Shown: positions 17,594 to 26,401 of the stretch, piece after piece
Position numbering within the stretch: the first letter of the stretch is position 1
How the letters are laid out: each line of letters starts with the position of its first letter
From: Phyllobacterium sophorae
GTDB taxonomy: Bacteria > Pseudomonadota > Alphaproteobacteria > Rhizobiales > Rhizobiaceae
DNA: 64,000 bases
Reading direction: 5' to 3'
NCBI RefSeq assembly: GCF_003010965.1
Contig: NZ_PGGM01000014.1
Coordinates: forward strand, 124,001 to 188,000
Made by a program: the position numbers and the translations under genes
Notes under the pieces: model-generated
The model's input: the letters and a program-made list of their open reading frames with translations, nothing else
Database searches by the model: none
What the model was told of the DNA's origin: nothing

Positions 17594-17747
17594 CTAACCG
17601 ATGTCGTAGCTCACTTTCTGTCCTTCACTCAGCAGCTGCCGCGCTCCAAAGCAGACACGTGTACAAACACGTCAGCTCCTGGGTTTTGGGTGTAATGAAG
17701 CCAAAACCTTTGTCTCCATTGAAAAACTTAACCGTGCCAGTGGGCAT
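17594..17747 (-). pseudogene. Cold-shock protein (CspA-like), frameshifted
   Basis: The minus strand begins MPTGTVKFFNGDKGFGFITP, the RNP1-containing start of CspA proteins. After about 24 codons the frame must shift to continue as GADVFVHVSALERG (RNP2 region), and shift again to read LLSEGQKVSYDIG before a stop. Two frameshifts in a gene of about 69 codons make it a clear pseudogene. It lies just beyond the ISL3 scar, within the same decayed stretch. Confidence 0.85.
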
Positions 17748-17954
17748 AAACAAATCCTCGACGCTTTCACGGCTGATTGCCGCTTCCAAAACCTTTAAGG
17801 CGGCGAAGTGTCATCCGCAATCTATTCATTTGGTTTGGATCTGAGCTCTGCCGATAACGGCAGTATGGAACACCTGCTGCGGAATTGTCCGTGCGGGATT
17901 GGGCTTGTGAACTATATCACGCGCTTCTCATTAAGGCATCGGCCGCGGAGCGCG

Positions 17955-19739
17955 TCAGACTGTCAGTCCCGCCTTGCGGAGTCCTTCAACGCGGTGCTCA
18001 AAGTCCACAGGATTCCGGAAGGGAAGGACGCGGCGGCGGCGCTCGATAGAGAAGGTGGGATTCAACTGGAGCGCTTGCTCCCACGCCCGCCGGCTCTCCT
18101 CCGGTCGTCCGAGGTGGCCATAACAGGACGCGAGCAGAGCCTGGGCGGTCTCTGACTGAGGGTTTCGTTCGAGCCGCTGCTCGAGCGCGATCATCGCTTG
18201 CTCATAATCGCCGAGGGAAAAGCGCGCGTCGGCAAGAAATTGGAGCAGGACTTCCGGGTAGTGCGGGTCCAACAGCATCGAAGCATCAAGTGTCTCGAGC
18301 GCACTTGCTGGATCACCCGAGAATATCTGGATATGGGCCATCAACATGAGGAGGTCGATTGAGTTGGGCGAAAGCGCAAGGCCACGTTGCACCTCCGCCC
18401 GCGCGCGGTCCAGGTCCCGGCTCCACATGCAAGCCATGCCCAACGCGAAGTGACCGTCGGGCTGTTCTTCGTCCATCCCTACGGCTTGCTGTGCGAGTTC
18501 CAGCCCCGTCCGTAGTGAGTGCTCAGGATCGGTGCTCCAGGCGTTGATGTAGTCGAGTACATGGGTGAAGGCGATAAGTGCGTGGGCCGCCTCAAATCTT
18601 GGATCGAGGGCGATGGCCGCTCCTGCCAAGTTGCGCGCCGCGATGTTTCCGGTTCGGGTGCAAGTCAAACTCTGTTCCCGACTGCGCAAGAAGAACTCGT
18701 ACGCCTCGACGTTCACCGCGCGCTCACGGGCTAGCTGAGCCTGTTCGCTAACCGTCAGCTTGAGCCTGAGCGCAGCCACGATCTCTTGCGTAATTTCGTC
18801 CTGAACCGCGAAAATATCGGTGAGGTCGCGATCGAATCGGTTAGCCCAGACATGTCCGCCGCTGCTCGAATCGATCAATTGGGCCGTGACTCGCACCCGG
18901 TTGCCAGCCTTGCGCACGCTGCCCTCGAGCACGTAGCGGACGCCAAGCGCCTTGGCCACGTCCGGGACGGAGACTGCTGCCTTCTTGTATACGAAAGACG
19001 AGTTGCGGGCGATCACGTGCAACTCGGACAGCCTCGAGAGGTCCGTAATAATGTCTTCGCTTATGCCGTCGGAGAAATACTCCTGTTCGGCATCGCCGCT
19101 CATGTTGTTGAACGCAAGTACGGCGATGGAGGGATTATCAGGAACGGGCGGCAACGCCGAAGGTCCTGCCGCCGCGCGCGTCTCCGCTGGTGTCGCGGAT
19201 TTCGCCTGAGCGGCGATGCCTACTTGCAGCGAATAAACCCGGACCGGATCAGCGATGTTCTTGAGCTGCACCGCGCCGCGATCATCGATCGCGAGATCGA
19301 GCCTTGCCTTGACCTGCCAGTACGCTTGCTCGGACAGACAGATACAGCCAGGCTCGCAAATGCCTTCGAGGCGCGCGGCGATATTGACGCCGTCTCCCAT
19401 GAGATCCCCATCGCTCTCCTCAACCACATCGCCCAGATGGATGCCGACGCGAAACTCGATCCGGCGATCGGGCGGCAGGCCGGCATTGCGCTCAACCATG
19501 CTGTTCTGCACTTCAATGGCGCAGCGCACGGCATCGACGACGCTGCGGAACTCGATGAGGCTTCCGTCTCCTGTGCGCTTGACTATGCGGCCATTGTGCA
19601 CGGCGATCGTGGGATCGATCAGATCGCTGCGCAGGGCGCGCAGCCGCGCTAGGATGCGATCCTCGTCCGCGCCAGCGAGACGGCTGTAGCCGACCACATC
19701 CGCGACCAGGATCGCCGCGATTTTCCGCATCTCGCTCAT
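17955..19739 (-). CDS. Class III adenylate/guanylate cyclase with TolB-like and TPR regions
   Basis: This 594-residue soluble protein has an N-terminal class III cyclase domain (residues 1-170) with metal-binding Asp14 and Asp58 and the transition-state pair Asn119/Arg123 in GDGVNIAARLE, so it looks catalytically complete. Residues about 200-345 form the TolB-like N-terminal module (SIAVLAFNNMSGDAEQEYFSDGISEDI) common in rhizobial cyclases. The rest is TPR-like repeats (PDGHFALGMACMWSRDLDRAR). It probably makes cAMP in response to protein contacts sensed by the TPR part. It is monocistronic, with neighbours giving no ligand clue. A paralogue lies at 42986-44722. Confidence 0.9.
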   Translation of the reverse strand: MSEMRKIAAILVADVVGYSRLAGADEDRILARLRALRSDLIDPTIAVHNGRIVKRTGDGSLIEFRSVVDAVRCAIEVQNSMVERNAGLPPDRRIEFRVGIHLGDVVEESDGDLMGDGVNIAARLEGICEPGCICLSEQAYWQVKARLDLAIDDRGAVQLKNIADPVRVYSLQVGIAAQAKSATPAETRAAAGPSALPPVPDNPSIAVLAFNNMSGDAEQEYFSDGISEDIITDLSRLSELHVIARNSSFVYKKAAVSVPDVAKALGVRYVLEGSVRKAGNRVRVTAQLIDSSSGGHVWANRFDRDLTDIFAVQDEITQEIVAALRLKLTVSEQAQLARERAVNVEAYEFFLRSREQSLTCTRTGNIAARNLAGAAIALDPRFEAAHALIAFTHVLDYINAWSTDPEHSLRTGLELAQQAVGMDEEQPDGHFALGMACMWSRDLDRARAEVQRGLALSPNSIDLLMLMAHIQIFSGDPASALETLDASMLLDPHYPEVLLQFLADARFSLGDYEQAMIALEQRLERNPQSETAQALLASCYGHLGRPEESRRAWEQALQLNPTFSIERRRRVLPFRNPVDFEHRVEGLRKAGLTV

Positions 19740-19919
19740 AGCGCCAGTCTCCTTTGGTCCAGACTAGCACAAAGTCCCCGCTAAGGCTCCCACGCCCGAC
19801 CTCACGAAACGATTGTAGTCACTGACGCACCAATCCTAAATCGGCAGAAATCGACTATTATCGGCATTTTCTAAGGAAGATTTATCCGCCACTTGTGCGC
19901 TTGTACAGGTGCAGACTCC
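19740..19919. promoter_or_regulatory. Upstream region of cyclase gene, with dispersed-repeat copy
   Basis: This spacer, upstream of the minus-strand cyclase gene, is AT-rich and should contain its promoter. It includes one copy of a 26-base sequence beginning TCGGCATTTTC at 19861 that recurs near 46237 and 60324. Confidence 0.4.
19861..19886 (+). repeat. Dispersed 26-base intergenic repeat, copy 1
   Basis: The sequence starts TCGGCATTTTCTAAGGAAGA and ends TTTATC. It matches 23 of 26 positions of the copy at 46237-46262 and is related to 60324-60350. All copies lie outside genes. Its function is unknown, and it could be a mobile-element end or a regulatory site. Confidence 0.5.
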
Positions 19920-20078
19920 ATGCCGCGGTTAACCATAAAAGCAGGAAATTTGAAGTTGCGTTTCAATCGACACGTAATCGGCGATGATCACTTGTTAAGT
20001 GGACTGCTTGCGAACGGGGATCCCGTTAAAATTTCAATTGTCCGTCAATGTGAATACCTTGATGTGTCAGTTGAATAG
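19920..20078 (+). CDS. Possible small protein (52 residues)
   Basis: The frame MPRLTIKAGNLKLRFNRHVI... encodes a basic 52-residue protein of beta-strand character with no signal or membrane segment. I do not recognise a family. The intergenic location and lack of a strong ribosome-binding site leave it uncertain. Its composition is less GC-biased than its neighbours. Confidence 0.3.
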   Translation: MPRLTIKAGNLKLRFNRHVIGDDHLLSGLLANGDPVKISIVRQCEYLDVSVE

Positions 20079-20288
20079 CGTTTTTATTTTCATTTTTTGC
20101 CAAAACTGAATTCACCGAAAATGGATTGCTGATCGGCAAGCCAAACCTGATGGATTTTGTCATCTTAGTGTTAACCAAATGAAATACTCAAATGGTCAGA
20201 ACGTCTTCAGTGTTCGAGGCGACTGCCTTGAATCGCGATTCTATAAATATGATTGGGTTCAACTGAGAACAGTGGCGAGGCATTGGTG
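20079..20288. other. Intergenic upstream of the pstS-like pseudogene
   Basis: An AT-rich spacer with no recognisable gene, presumed to hold the original promoter of the pstS-like gene. No Pho box is clear by eye. Confidence 0.35.
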
Positions 20289-21286
20289 ATGGAACGAATC
20301 TCTCTCCGGACCCGCTCGGTTCGTGCGGCTGTTGTCGCGATTGCATGCGTCACTCTCCTCCCTTTCAGTTTCGGCACTGCCGGCCAAGCAGAACCCATTC
20401 GCGGTGCGGGTTCGACCTTTGCAGCGCCGGCGATCGCGGAATGGTCGCAGGCCTATCAGGATGCGCGGGCGGATGGCGGTGATTTCATCTCGCCGGACTG
20501 GACCGTCGACTATGAACTAGTAGGCTCACTTGCCGGCGTGATGCGGCTTGATCAGACTGAACTCGACTTTGCCGCGACCGATGTCCCCATAAACCCAGCC
20601 GAACTCGAAAAACATGGGCGTGAACAATTTCCGATCGTGTTCGGCAGTGTAGCCGTGGTCGCGAATATCGACGGCTTCGAAAATGGCGTCTTGCGCCTTT
20701 CTGGACCGGTTCTGGCCAATATCTATCTCGGCAAGATCCAGTCGTGGTCCGATCCGGCCATCAGGGCGCTGAACCCCGATGCAGTGCTGCCTGATCTCAA
20801 GATCAGCGTGCTTTACCGCAAGGATGGATCCGGAACCACTTTTGTCTTTACCAAGTATCTCTCTGCCGTCAGTGCCGATTGGAAAAAGGCCCATGGTGCC
20901 GACACGCTGATCGCATGGCCGCTCGGAACCGGTGCCGAAGGCACCCAGGAACTGATCCGCGCCGTCCGGACGTCAAAGGTGCGATCGCCTATGCGGAATA
21001 TGGCCAGGTCGAGCGCGCAGGACTTCCTTCTGCATCGCTGCAGAACAAGGCGGATCGTTTCATCAGGCCGGGTCCTGACGGCGTGCGTGCCGCGATAAAC
21101 GCGATCGCCTGGGAAAGGGCACCACACTTCAACGCCACGCTGACCGATCTGCCTGGCGAAGGCGCCTATCCGATGACCGCTGCGACGTTCGCCGTGGTTC
21201 CGGTGGAAGAACGCTCAGTTGAACGCTATGGCAGGGTCCATGATCTCTTCTCACGGCCAGATCGATCGCTTATGACGTATAAATAG
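20289..21286 (+). pseudogene. PstS-like phosphate-binding protein, frameshifted
   Basis: The first frame gives a signal peptide (basic start, AAVVAIACVTLLPFS, then AGQA) and PstS hallmarks: IRGAGSTFAAPAIAEW, TELDFAATDVP, FPIVFGSVAVVAN and YRKDGSGTTFVFTKYLS. Near 20975 it leaves the family pattern, but a +1-shifted frame resumes exactly where expected (GAIAYAEYGQ, then PMTAATFAVVP) and ends at 21286. One missing base in GCCGTCC would restore about 330 codons, the usual length. No pstCAB or phoU is nearby. It is either a real pseudogene or a sequencing error. Confidence 0.85.
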
Positions 21287-21431
21287 GCAGATTATTTAAA
21301 CACAATTACGTATTGCGCAGAATCAGCTTATTTGGGATCGTTTCTATTATAGAGGGGGAAATAAAAACAATACGGGAGGGGGAAAGAGGAAGGAAACATA
21401 GTTCGCAAATCTCTTTGACGGAGTGGAAACT
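21287..21431 (+). promoter_or_regulatory. Upstream region of the polysaccharide operon
   Basis: A short AT-rich spacer containing a purine-rich GGAGGGGGAAAGAGGAAGGAAAC tract before the first gene of the polysaccharide operon. It is the most likely promoter region. No clear -35/-10 pair was assigned. Confidence 0.4.
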
Positions 21432-22997
21432 ATGATTTCTCGTCACCAGAATACCCCGATTGCAGGAAGACCAACTTCTGTAAAAATTGCTTCATATGGC
21501 GTGCTCGGCGTATTGGCGACGGTCTTCACGTCGTCTGTGCTGCCCCCAATATTTACTTCTACTTCCGCCAGGGCGGTTGTGAACGCTCCCGTGTCCGCGC
21601 TCACCTCACCGATCGCTGGAACAGTTACGAAAATGGCTAGCCATCTGGAAGATTCGTTCGAGGGGCCGATTGCAACGGTTCAGAATGAACGTGTCGACCG
21701 CACTACCTTGATCGGACTTCAGGTTGAGTCGACGTCACTTCAAAACGAGATGCTGCTCAAGGAAGCTAATCTTGAAGACTATTTCAAGCGGATCAAGGAC
21801 CTCGAAGCCGAATTGTCGACGCAGCAGGGCGCACTGATCGCGCGTTCGAGCAACGAGCTGCGGGATGCTGAAGTTCGGCTAAGTCTTGCGACATATTCAG
21901 CGGCAAATGAGAGGACCGACTCCGAGCGGAAGCTCCGCCTGGTATCCAAGGGTGTCTTACCGGGCACGAAAGACGAGCTTCTTAATAAGATCAAGCTGGA
22001 GGATGCGAAGGTTGAGGCGGCAAGGCTGAAAGTTGTCATGTCAAGCGACGATCTTGGTTTTGCTCAACGGGGAATATATGTCGGAGACAACAACCAGTAT
22101 CTGCAAAATCTGCAAAACGAGATTCGCGCAAGGAGGGCAGATGTCTCGCAAATCAGCATGCAAATTGCCTCGATAAAGACACGGCTTGCAGAACTGCAAA
22201 GCTTGACGGGGGCGGAAAAACGACGAATCGACAAGATGGTGAGAGCGGATGTCGCGATCACGAAATCCGAAAAAATCTATAAGACAGTCGCACAAGTAGG
22301 CAAACAAGTGAATGCAGGCGATACGCTTGCCCAATCAGTCGATTGCAGCGAAGCGTTTGTTGTTGCCATCTTTTCCGAACGCCAGGCACAAGCACTGTCG
22401 GTTGGCTCAAGAGTCGTTATTGAATCGTCCGCCTGGAAGGCACCTGTACTGGGGCTGGTAAGCCGCCTTCTACCTCGAACGACCGACCGTGTTGATCTCG
22501 ATTTTGCCATCCCGTTTCCTCCGACAGAACGGCGCGAACTTTACGCCTTTATCGTCCCCGAAAAATCAGACAAGAATAACACCGGCAATTTCTGCTCAGT
22601 GGGGACTTGGGTCGAAGTGACGCGGCAGAATGATTGGGCGGAAAAGACTCTCAGCTATGTAGACGAGGCGACAACGGCGCTCACGCGGGAGGTAAAAGAG
22701 TTAAAGGTGACTCTTGTCGCTGCTGGTTCAAGGATCGCTGGTGGAAGGGCATATGCGTCTTCGCCGGCCAATGCGGCAGAGCCGAAGCGGACCTCTCATA
22801 TTGCTGATCCTCAGATCGTAGACGGCAAGACAGCGACCCTGGGGGCGGTTAAGAATCGCAGGTGTCCACACGGCAAATGCCAGGCCTCGGACTATTTGTT
22901 CGAACCTCGGCTGGAAGGAAAACCACATCCATTCCGTGACGTCCGCATGATCGCAGAAAACGGCGCTCAGGTGGTTTTTGACACGAGATGGAATTAG
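21432..22997 (+). CDS. HlyD/membrane-fusion-like protein of polysaccharide operon (BgsB-like)
   Basis: This 521-residue protein is anchored by one N-terminal membrane segment (about residues 22-45). It then has SALTSPIAGTV, a half-lipoyl motif, and a long coiled-coil hairpin (about residues 90-270, rich in Glu, Lys, Leu and Gln) closing with a second half-lipoyl GKQVNAGDTLAQSVDC. This is the HlyD membrane-fusion layout. It sits first in an operon with a glycosidase-like protein and a GT2 beta-glucan synthase, the arrangement of S. meliloti bgsB beside bgsA. It probably links synthase and periplasm during export. The start at 21432 is favoured because GGAG precedes it. Confidence 0.78.
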   Translation: MISRHQNTPIAGRPTSVKIASYGVLGVLATVFTSSVLPPIFTSTSARAVVNAPVSALTSPIAGTVTKMASHLEDSFEGPIATVQNERVDRTTLIGLQVESTSLQNEMLLKEANLEDYFKRIKDLEAELSTQQGALIARSSNELRDAEVRLSLATYSAANERTDSERKLRLVSKGVLPGTKDELLNKIKLEDAKVEAARLKVVMSSDDLGFAQRGIYVGDNNQYLQNLQNEIRARRADVSQISMQIASIKTRLAELQSLTGAEKRRIDKMVRADVAITKSEKIYKTVAQVGKQVNAGDTLAQSVDCSEAFVVAIFSERQAQALSVGSRVVIESSAWKAPVLGLVSRLLPRTTDRVDLDFAIPFPPTERRELYAFIVPEKSDKNNTGNFCSVGTWVEVTRQNDWAEKTLSYVDEATTALTREVKELKVTLVAAGSRIAGGRAYASSPANAAEPKRTSHIADPQIVDGKTATLGAVKNRRCPHGKCQASDYLFEPRLEGKPHPFRDVRMIAENGAQVVFDTRWN

Positions 22998-23000
22998 CAC

Positions 23001-24239
23001 GTGAGGCGACGGGCCATCTTTGTCGCAGGCATTGCATTTGCGTGCGCGCTTGCCGCTTCGCAGGGGCACGCAACTGATCGTGCAACTGGATTGGGCTTGT
23101 GCGCAGCAATGGCGCGATCGAAGACAGATGAACCAAAAGGCGATTCCATCGGCTCATTTCTTCCAAGCTATCTCTCCAAGGGGACGAAGTTGCCGAAGGC
23201 GTTGCAGAACACAGCCTTTGTCTATGACAATGCGCTGGCGGCAATGGCTTTCTTGGCCTGTGGCCAGGTTGAGCGCGCCAGATCAATCGGTGAGGCGCTG
23301 ATTTCAGCAGGCAAGCGAGATCGATATTATACCGACGGCAGACTTCGTAACGCATATCGCTCAGGATATGTCGATGAAAAGATTGCACTCCCAGGATGGT
23401 GGGATGACGGCGCAAAAAGCTGGATCGAGGACGAGTATCAAATCAGTACTGCCTCGGGAAATGTCGCTTGGGCAGCGCTTGCGCTTCTTCAACTCCATCA
23501 CATAACGAAAGACCCCAAATATCTTGAGGAAGCGGAGCGCCTCGGATCGTGGTTGGAACAGTTGGACGGAAGGGATGAGCATCATCCCGGCGTTGCCGGT
23601 GGCTACTACGGCTTCGAACCAAATGCATCCCGCATTGCGTGGAAATCAACAGAGCACAACATCGATATCGTCGCCGTCTCAAGATGGCTCTGGATGACAA
23701 CCGAAAACCCGAGGTGGCATCGTCTTGCGCAAAATACGCTACGCTTCGTATCGGCAATGCACGATGACAAAGACGGTTTTCTGATTGGTACCGATGCGCA
23801 GGAGCAAGCGGTTCACAGCAAGGACCTGTGGCTTGACGTGCAAATCTGGCCACTCCTGGCCGTACCTGAAGCGCAGCGGCCCGCTCCATGGAATGATGCG
23901 GCGAACCTTATTGATCGTCGGCTTTCGGTTCCGGGCGGCTACGATTTCAATGGTGACCGCGACGGTCTGTGGATCGAGGGAACCGCGCAAGCCGCACTGA
24001 TGTTCAGCCTGGAGGGTGAACCGAAACGTGCCTCAACTCTGATCGGCAGCATACTTCAACATGTCGATCCGGAATCGGGCTGGCTTTACGCAACGCCGAG
24101 CGAGCAACTCTCGACGGGATTGACCATCGACGCCATGGGGCAGGGCGGCGCATTCATGTATCACCATTGGCCGCACTTGGGCGCGACCGCCTGGGCCGTA
24201 CTCGCCGCAATGGACTTCAATCCCTTTCAACCCAATTGA
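23001..24239 (+). CDS. Secreted six-hairpin glycosidase-like protein
   Basis: This 412-residue protein has a signal peptide (FVAGIAFACALAAS, then GHA) and an alpha/alpha-toroid pattern: TAFVYDNALAAMAFLACGQ, SGNVAWAALALLQLHH, EHNIDIVAVSRWLW, DGLWIEGTAQAALMF and HLGATAWAVLAAM. The series of helix pairs with aromatic and acidic residues fits six-hairpin glycosidases. It starts with GTG three bases after the upstream stop and ends nine bases before the synthase. A periplasmic hydrolase that trims or releases the growing glucan, as BcsZ does in cellulose operons, is a reasonable inference. The exact GH family is not decided. Confidence 0.75.
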   Translation: MRRRAIFVAGIAFACALAASQGHATDRATGLGLCAAMARSKTDEPKGDSIGSFLPSYLSKGTKLPKALQNTAFVYDNALAAMAFLACGQVERARSIGEALISAGKRDRYYTDGRLRNAYRSGYVDEKIALPGWWDDGAKSWIEDEYQISTASGNVAWAALALLQLHHITKDPKYLEEAERLGSWLEQLDGRDEHHPGVAGGYYGFEPNASRIAWKSTEHNIDIVAVSRWLWMTTENPRWHRLAQNTLRFVSAMHDDKDGFLIGTDAQEQAVHSKDLWLDVQIWPLLAVPEAQRPAPWNDAANLIDRRLSVPGGYDFNGDRDGLWIEGTAQAALMFSLEGEPKRASTLIGSILQHVDPESGWLYATPSEQLSTGLTIDAMGQGGAFMYHHWPHLGATAWAVLAAMDFNPFQPN

Positions 24240-24248
24240 GGTTTTCGA

Positions 24249-26216
24249 ATGTTTTTCAATGTGGATGACGATGTGGCGGGTGTCTTGCTGTTCGATGCCG
24301 GTGTTGCCCTCATGTTCATTGCCTTCTCCACGATCGCCGATCGGGAGCGTTTGGCCGACAGGATCTTGTTTGGCAGCGCTACTATCCTGTCACTGGTACT
24401 CTACATCTCGTGGCGATGGCTCGATACATTGCCTGATCTTGAAATGACCGGAAGCAGCCTCTGGGCCTATTTATACTTCACGTTCGAAACGGTGTCGGTT
24501 GTCTATGCGCTCGGTTCCATATTCATCCTGTTCAGGGTGTCCGACTGGACGCCGGAAGCTGACGACGCGCAGCAGCAATTGAAGGCGCAGAGCACATATC
24601 CGGCTGTCGACGTCTTCATCTGCACTTACAACGAACCCATAAACATTCTGGAGAAATCCGTCATCAGCGCGAAGTCGATGGATTACCCCAAGTTCACCGT
24701 CTATGTGTGCGATGATACGCGCCGTCCAGAGATCCAAGCTTACTGCTCGCAAGTTGGGGTCAACTACATTACCCGCCCTGACAACCGCCACGCAAAGGCC
24801 GGCAACCTTAACAATGCGCTGAAGCGAACTAATTTTGCTGACAATGCATCCGATCTGATCATGATTTTGGATGCAGATTTCGCACCGCAGGAGAATTTCC
24901 TAATGCGCGTTGTGGGACTGTTCCGCAACGATGAAATCGGGCTCGTGCAGACGCCGCAGTTCTATTTCAATTCCGATCCAATCCAGCACAATCTCGGTAT
25001 CAAGTCATCATTCGTTGACGACCAGCGCGTCTTCTTTGATACCTTCCAGCCTGCCAAAGATGCCGTGGGGTGCGCGTTTTGTGTGGGCACAAGCTTCGTC
25101 GTGAGGCGGTCGCTGATCAACGACATGGGTGGGTTCCCGCACGAAGTGTTGTCGGAAGATATGCTGTTGACCTATCGCCTTATGGAACGCGGCTATGTGA
25201 CACGATGGTTGAACGAGAAACTGAGTGTTGGACTGTCGGCCGAGGGTATCCCTGAATATATAACCCAGCGGACACGCTGGTGCCTTGGAACGATCCAGAT
25301 CGGCCTTCTCAAAGATGGGCCGTTGTGGCGCGGACGATTTACGCTCACGCAGCGCCTGCACTATATACACGGACTACTCAGTTGGCTGTCGAAGCCGTTC
25401 ATTCTGTGCATGCTGTTCGCACCGTCCATCTATTGGCTCTTCGATGTCACAGCCATTCAAGCCGATGAGATAGTCTTCATGAAATACGGAATTTCAGCCC
25501 TTTTCGTTTTCTGGAGCTATTCGTCGTGGATTTCCGGGCGAAGAACCTTACCGTTATTCACGGAAGTGACCCACGCGATAACTGCACTGCCTGTCACGAT
25601 CACTCTCTGCCAAGCCATCCGCAAACCCTTCGGGCGGCCTTTCAAGGTAACCGAGAAGGGTGGCGACAGATCCACGATACGAATTCATACCCCCACCGCT
25701 GTTTTCTTCGGTCTGGTCACATTGCTCTCTGCATTTTCGGTGGTGTCGACGGTATTCATGTGGAGTTCGCCAGTCGAATTTTCTGCGCGCGACTGTATGA
25801 ACCTTATCTGGTCGGCATTTTCCATGCTTATCGCATTTGTCAGTCTTCTGGTTTGCATCGAACTGCCAAGATTTGGACAGGAGGAGCTCATCAACGTTCA
25901 GATGCAATCATCACTTCGTTCCGCTGGAGCGATATGCGAGGTCCATATCGATGCGCTATCGACGGCGCATGTGCTGATCAAAAACGTGACGCTGTCCGGC
26001 GCGGGCGATGAGGCCGTGTCGATAGGCGGCGTCGGGTGGGTAGCCATTGGCGCCGATCCGTCGATGCCGCCGCATTGTTTCAGGATATTGCCGACGTCTC
26101 AACAGCATGACGACATCCTCCGTATGCTGTTCCAGAAATCTCCTGACAATGTCGCGAAGACCGGGACGCTTAGCAGGTCAATAATCGGCTTGTGCAGACG
26201 GGCATTCGTGGGCTGA
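24249..26216 (+). CDS. Processive GT2 beta-glucan synthase (BgsA/curdlan-synthase-like)
   Basis: This 655-residue inner-membrane glycosyltransferase of the cellulose synthase superfamily matches BgsA and CrdS in length (about 650). The UDP-sugar site is complete: CDD at residues 154-156, DAD at 208-210, SED at 302-304 and QRTRW at 340-344. Several membrane helices flank the catalytic region. The C-terminal 80 residues are cytoplasmic and could be the c-di-GMP-responsive tail known in S. meliloti BgsA, although no canonical PilZ RxxxR is evident. GAGG precedes the ATG. It likely makes a linear (mixed-linkage or 1,3-) beta-glucan from UDP-glucose. Linkage cannot be told from sequence. Confidence 0.88.
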   Translation: MFFNVDDDVAGVLLFDAGVALMFIAFSTIADRERLADRILFGSATILSLVLYISWRWLDTLPDLEMTGSSLWAYLYFTFETVSVVYALGSIFILFRVSDWTPEADDAQQQLKAQSTYPAVDVFICTYNEPINILEKSVISAKSMDYPKFTVYVCDDTRRPEIQAYCSQVGVNYITRPDNRHAKAGNLNNALKRTNFADNASDLIMILDADFAPQENFLMRVVGLFRNDEIGLVQTPQFYFNSDPIQHNLGIKSSFVDDQRVFFDTFQPAKDAVGCAFCVGTSFVVRRSLINDMGGFPHEVLSEDMLLTYRLMERGYVTRWLNEKLSVGLSAEGIPEYITQRTRWCLGTIQIGLLKDGPLWRGRFTLTQRLHYIHGLLSWLSKPFILCMLFAPSIYWLFDVTAIQADEIVFMKYGISALFVFWSYSSWISGRRTLPLFTEVTHAITALPVTITLCQAIRKPFGRPFKVTEKGGDRSTIRIHTPTAVFFGLVTLLSAFSVVSTVFMWSSPVEFSARDCMNLIWSAFSMLIAFVSLLVCIELPRFGQEELINVQMQSSLRSAGAICEVHIDALSTAHVLIKNVTLSGAGDEAVSIGGVGWVAIGADPSMPPHCFRILPTSQQHDDILRMLFQKSPDNVAKTGTLSRSIIGLCRRAFVG

Positions 26217-26401
26217 CTAAATCCTGGACTTCGGGGGAAATGACCGCTTTGAGGACTGGAAATGTCGGAGCTTAACGACCGGGCGCATTGCAGCCGTTCC
26301 ACGTGACGGCTCAGGGCGACAGGTGTAAGCTGTATATCCTCGACTCGTGGGAAAGCGCCTCAGAGCAATCCGAATTCGACCATGTCAGAGGATGCTATGT
26401 C

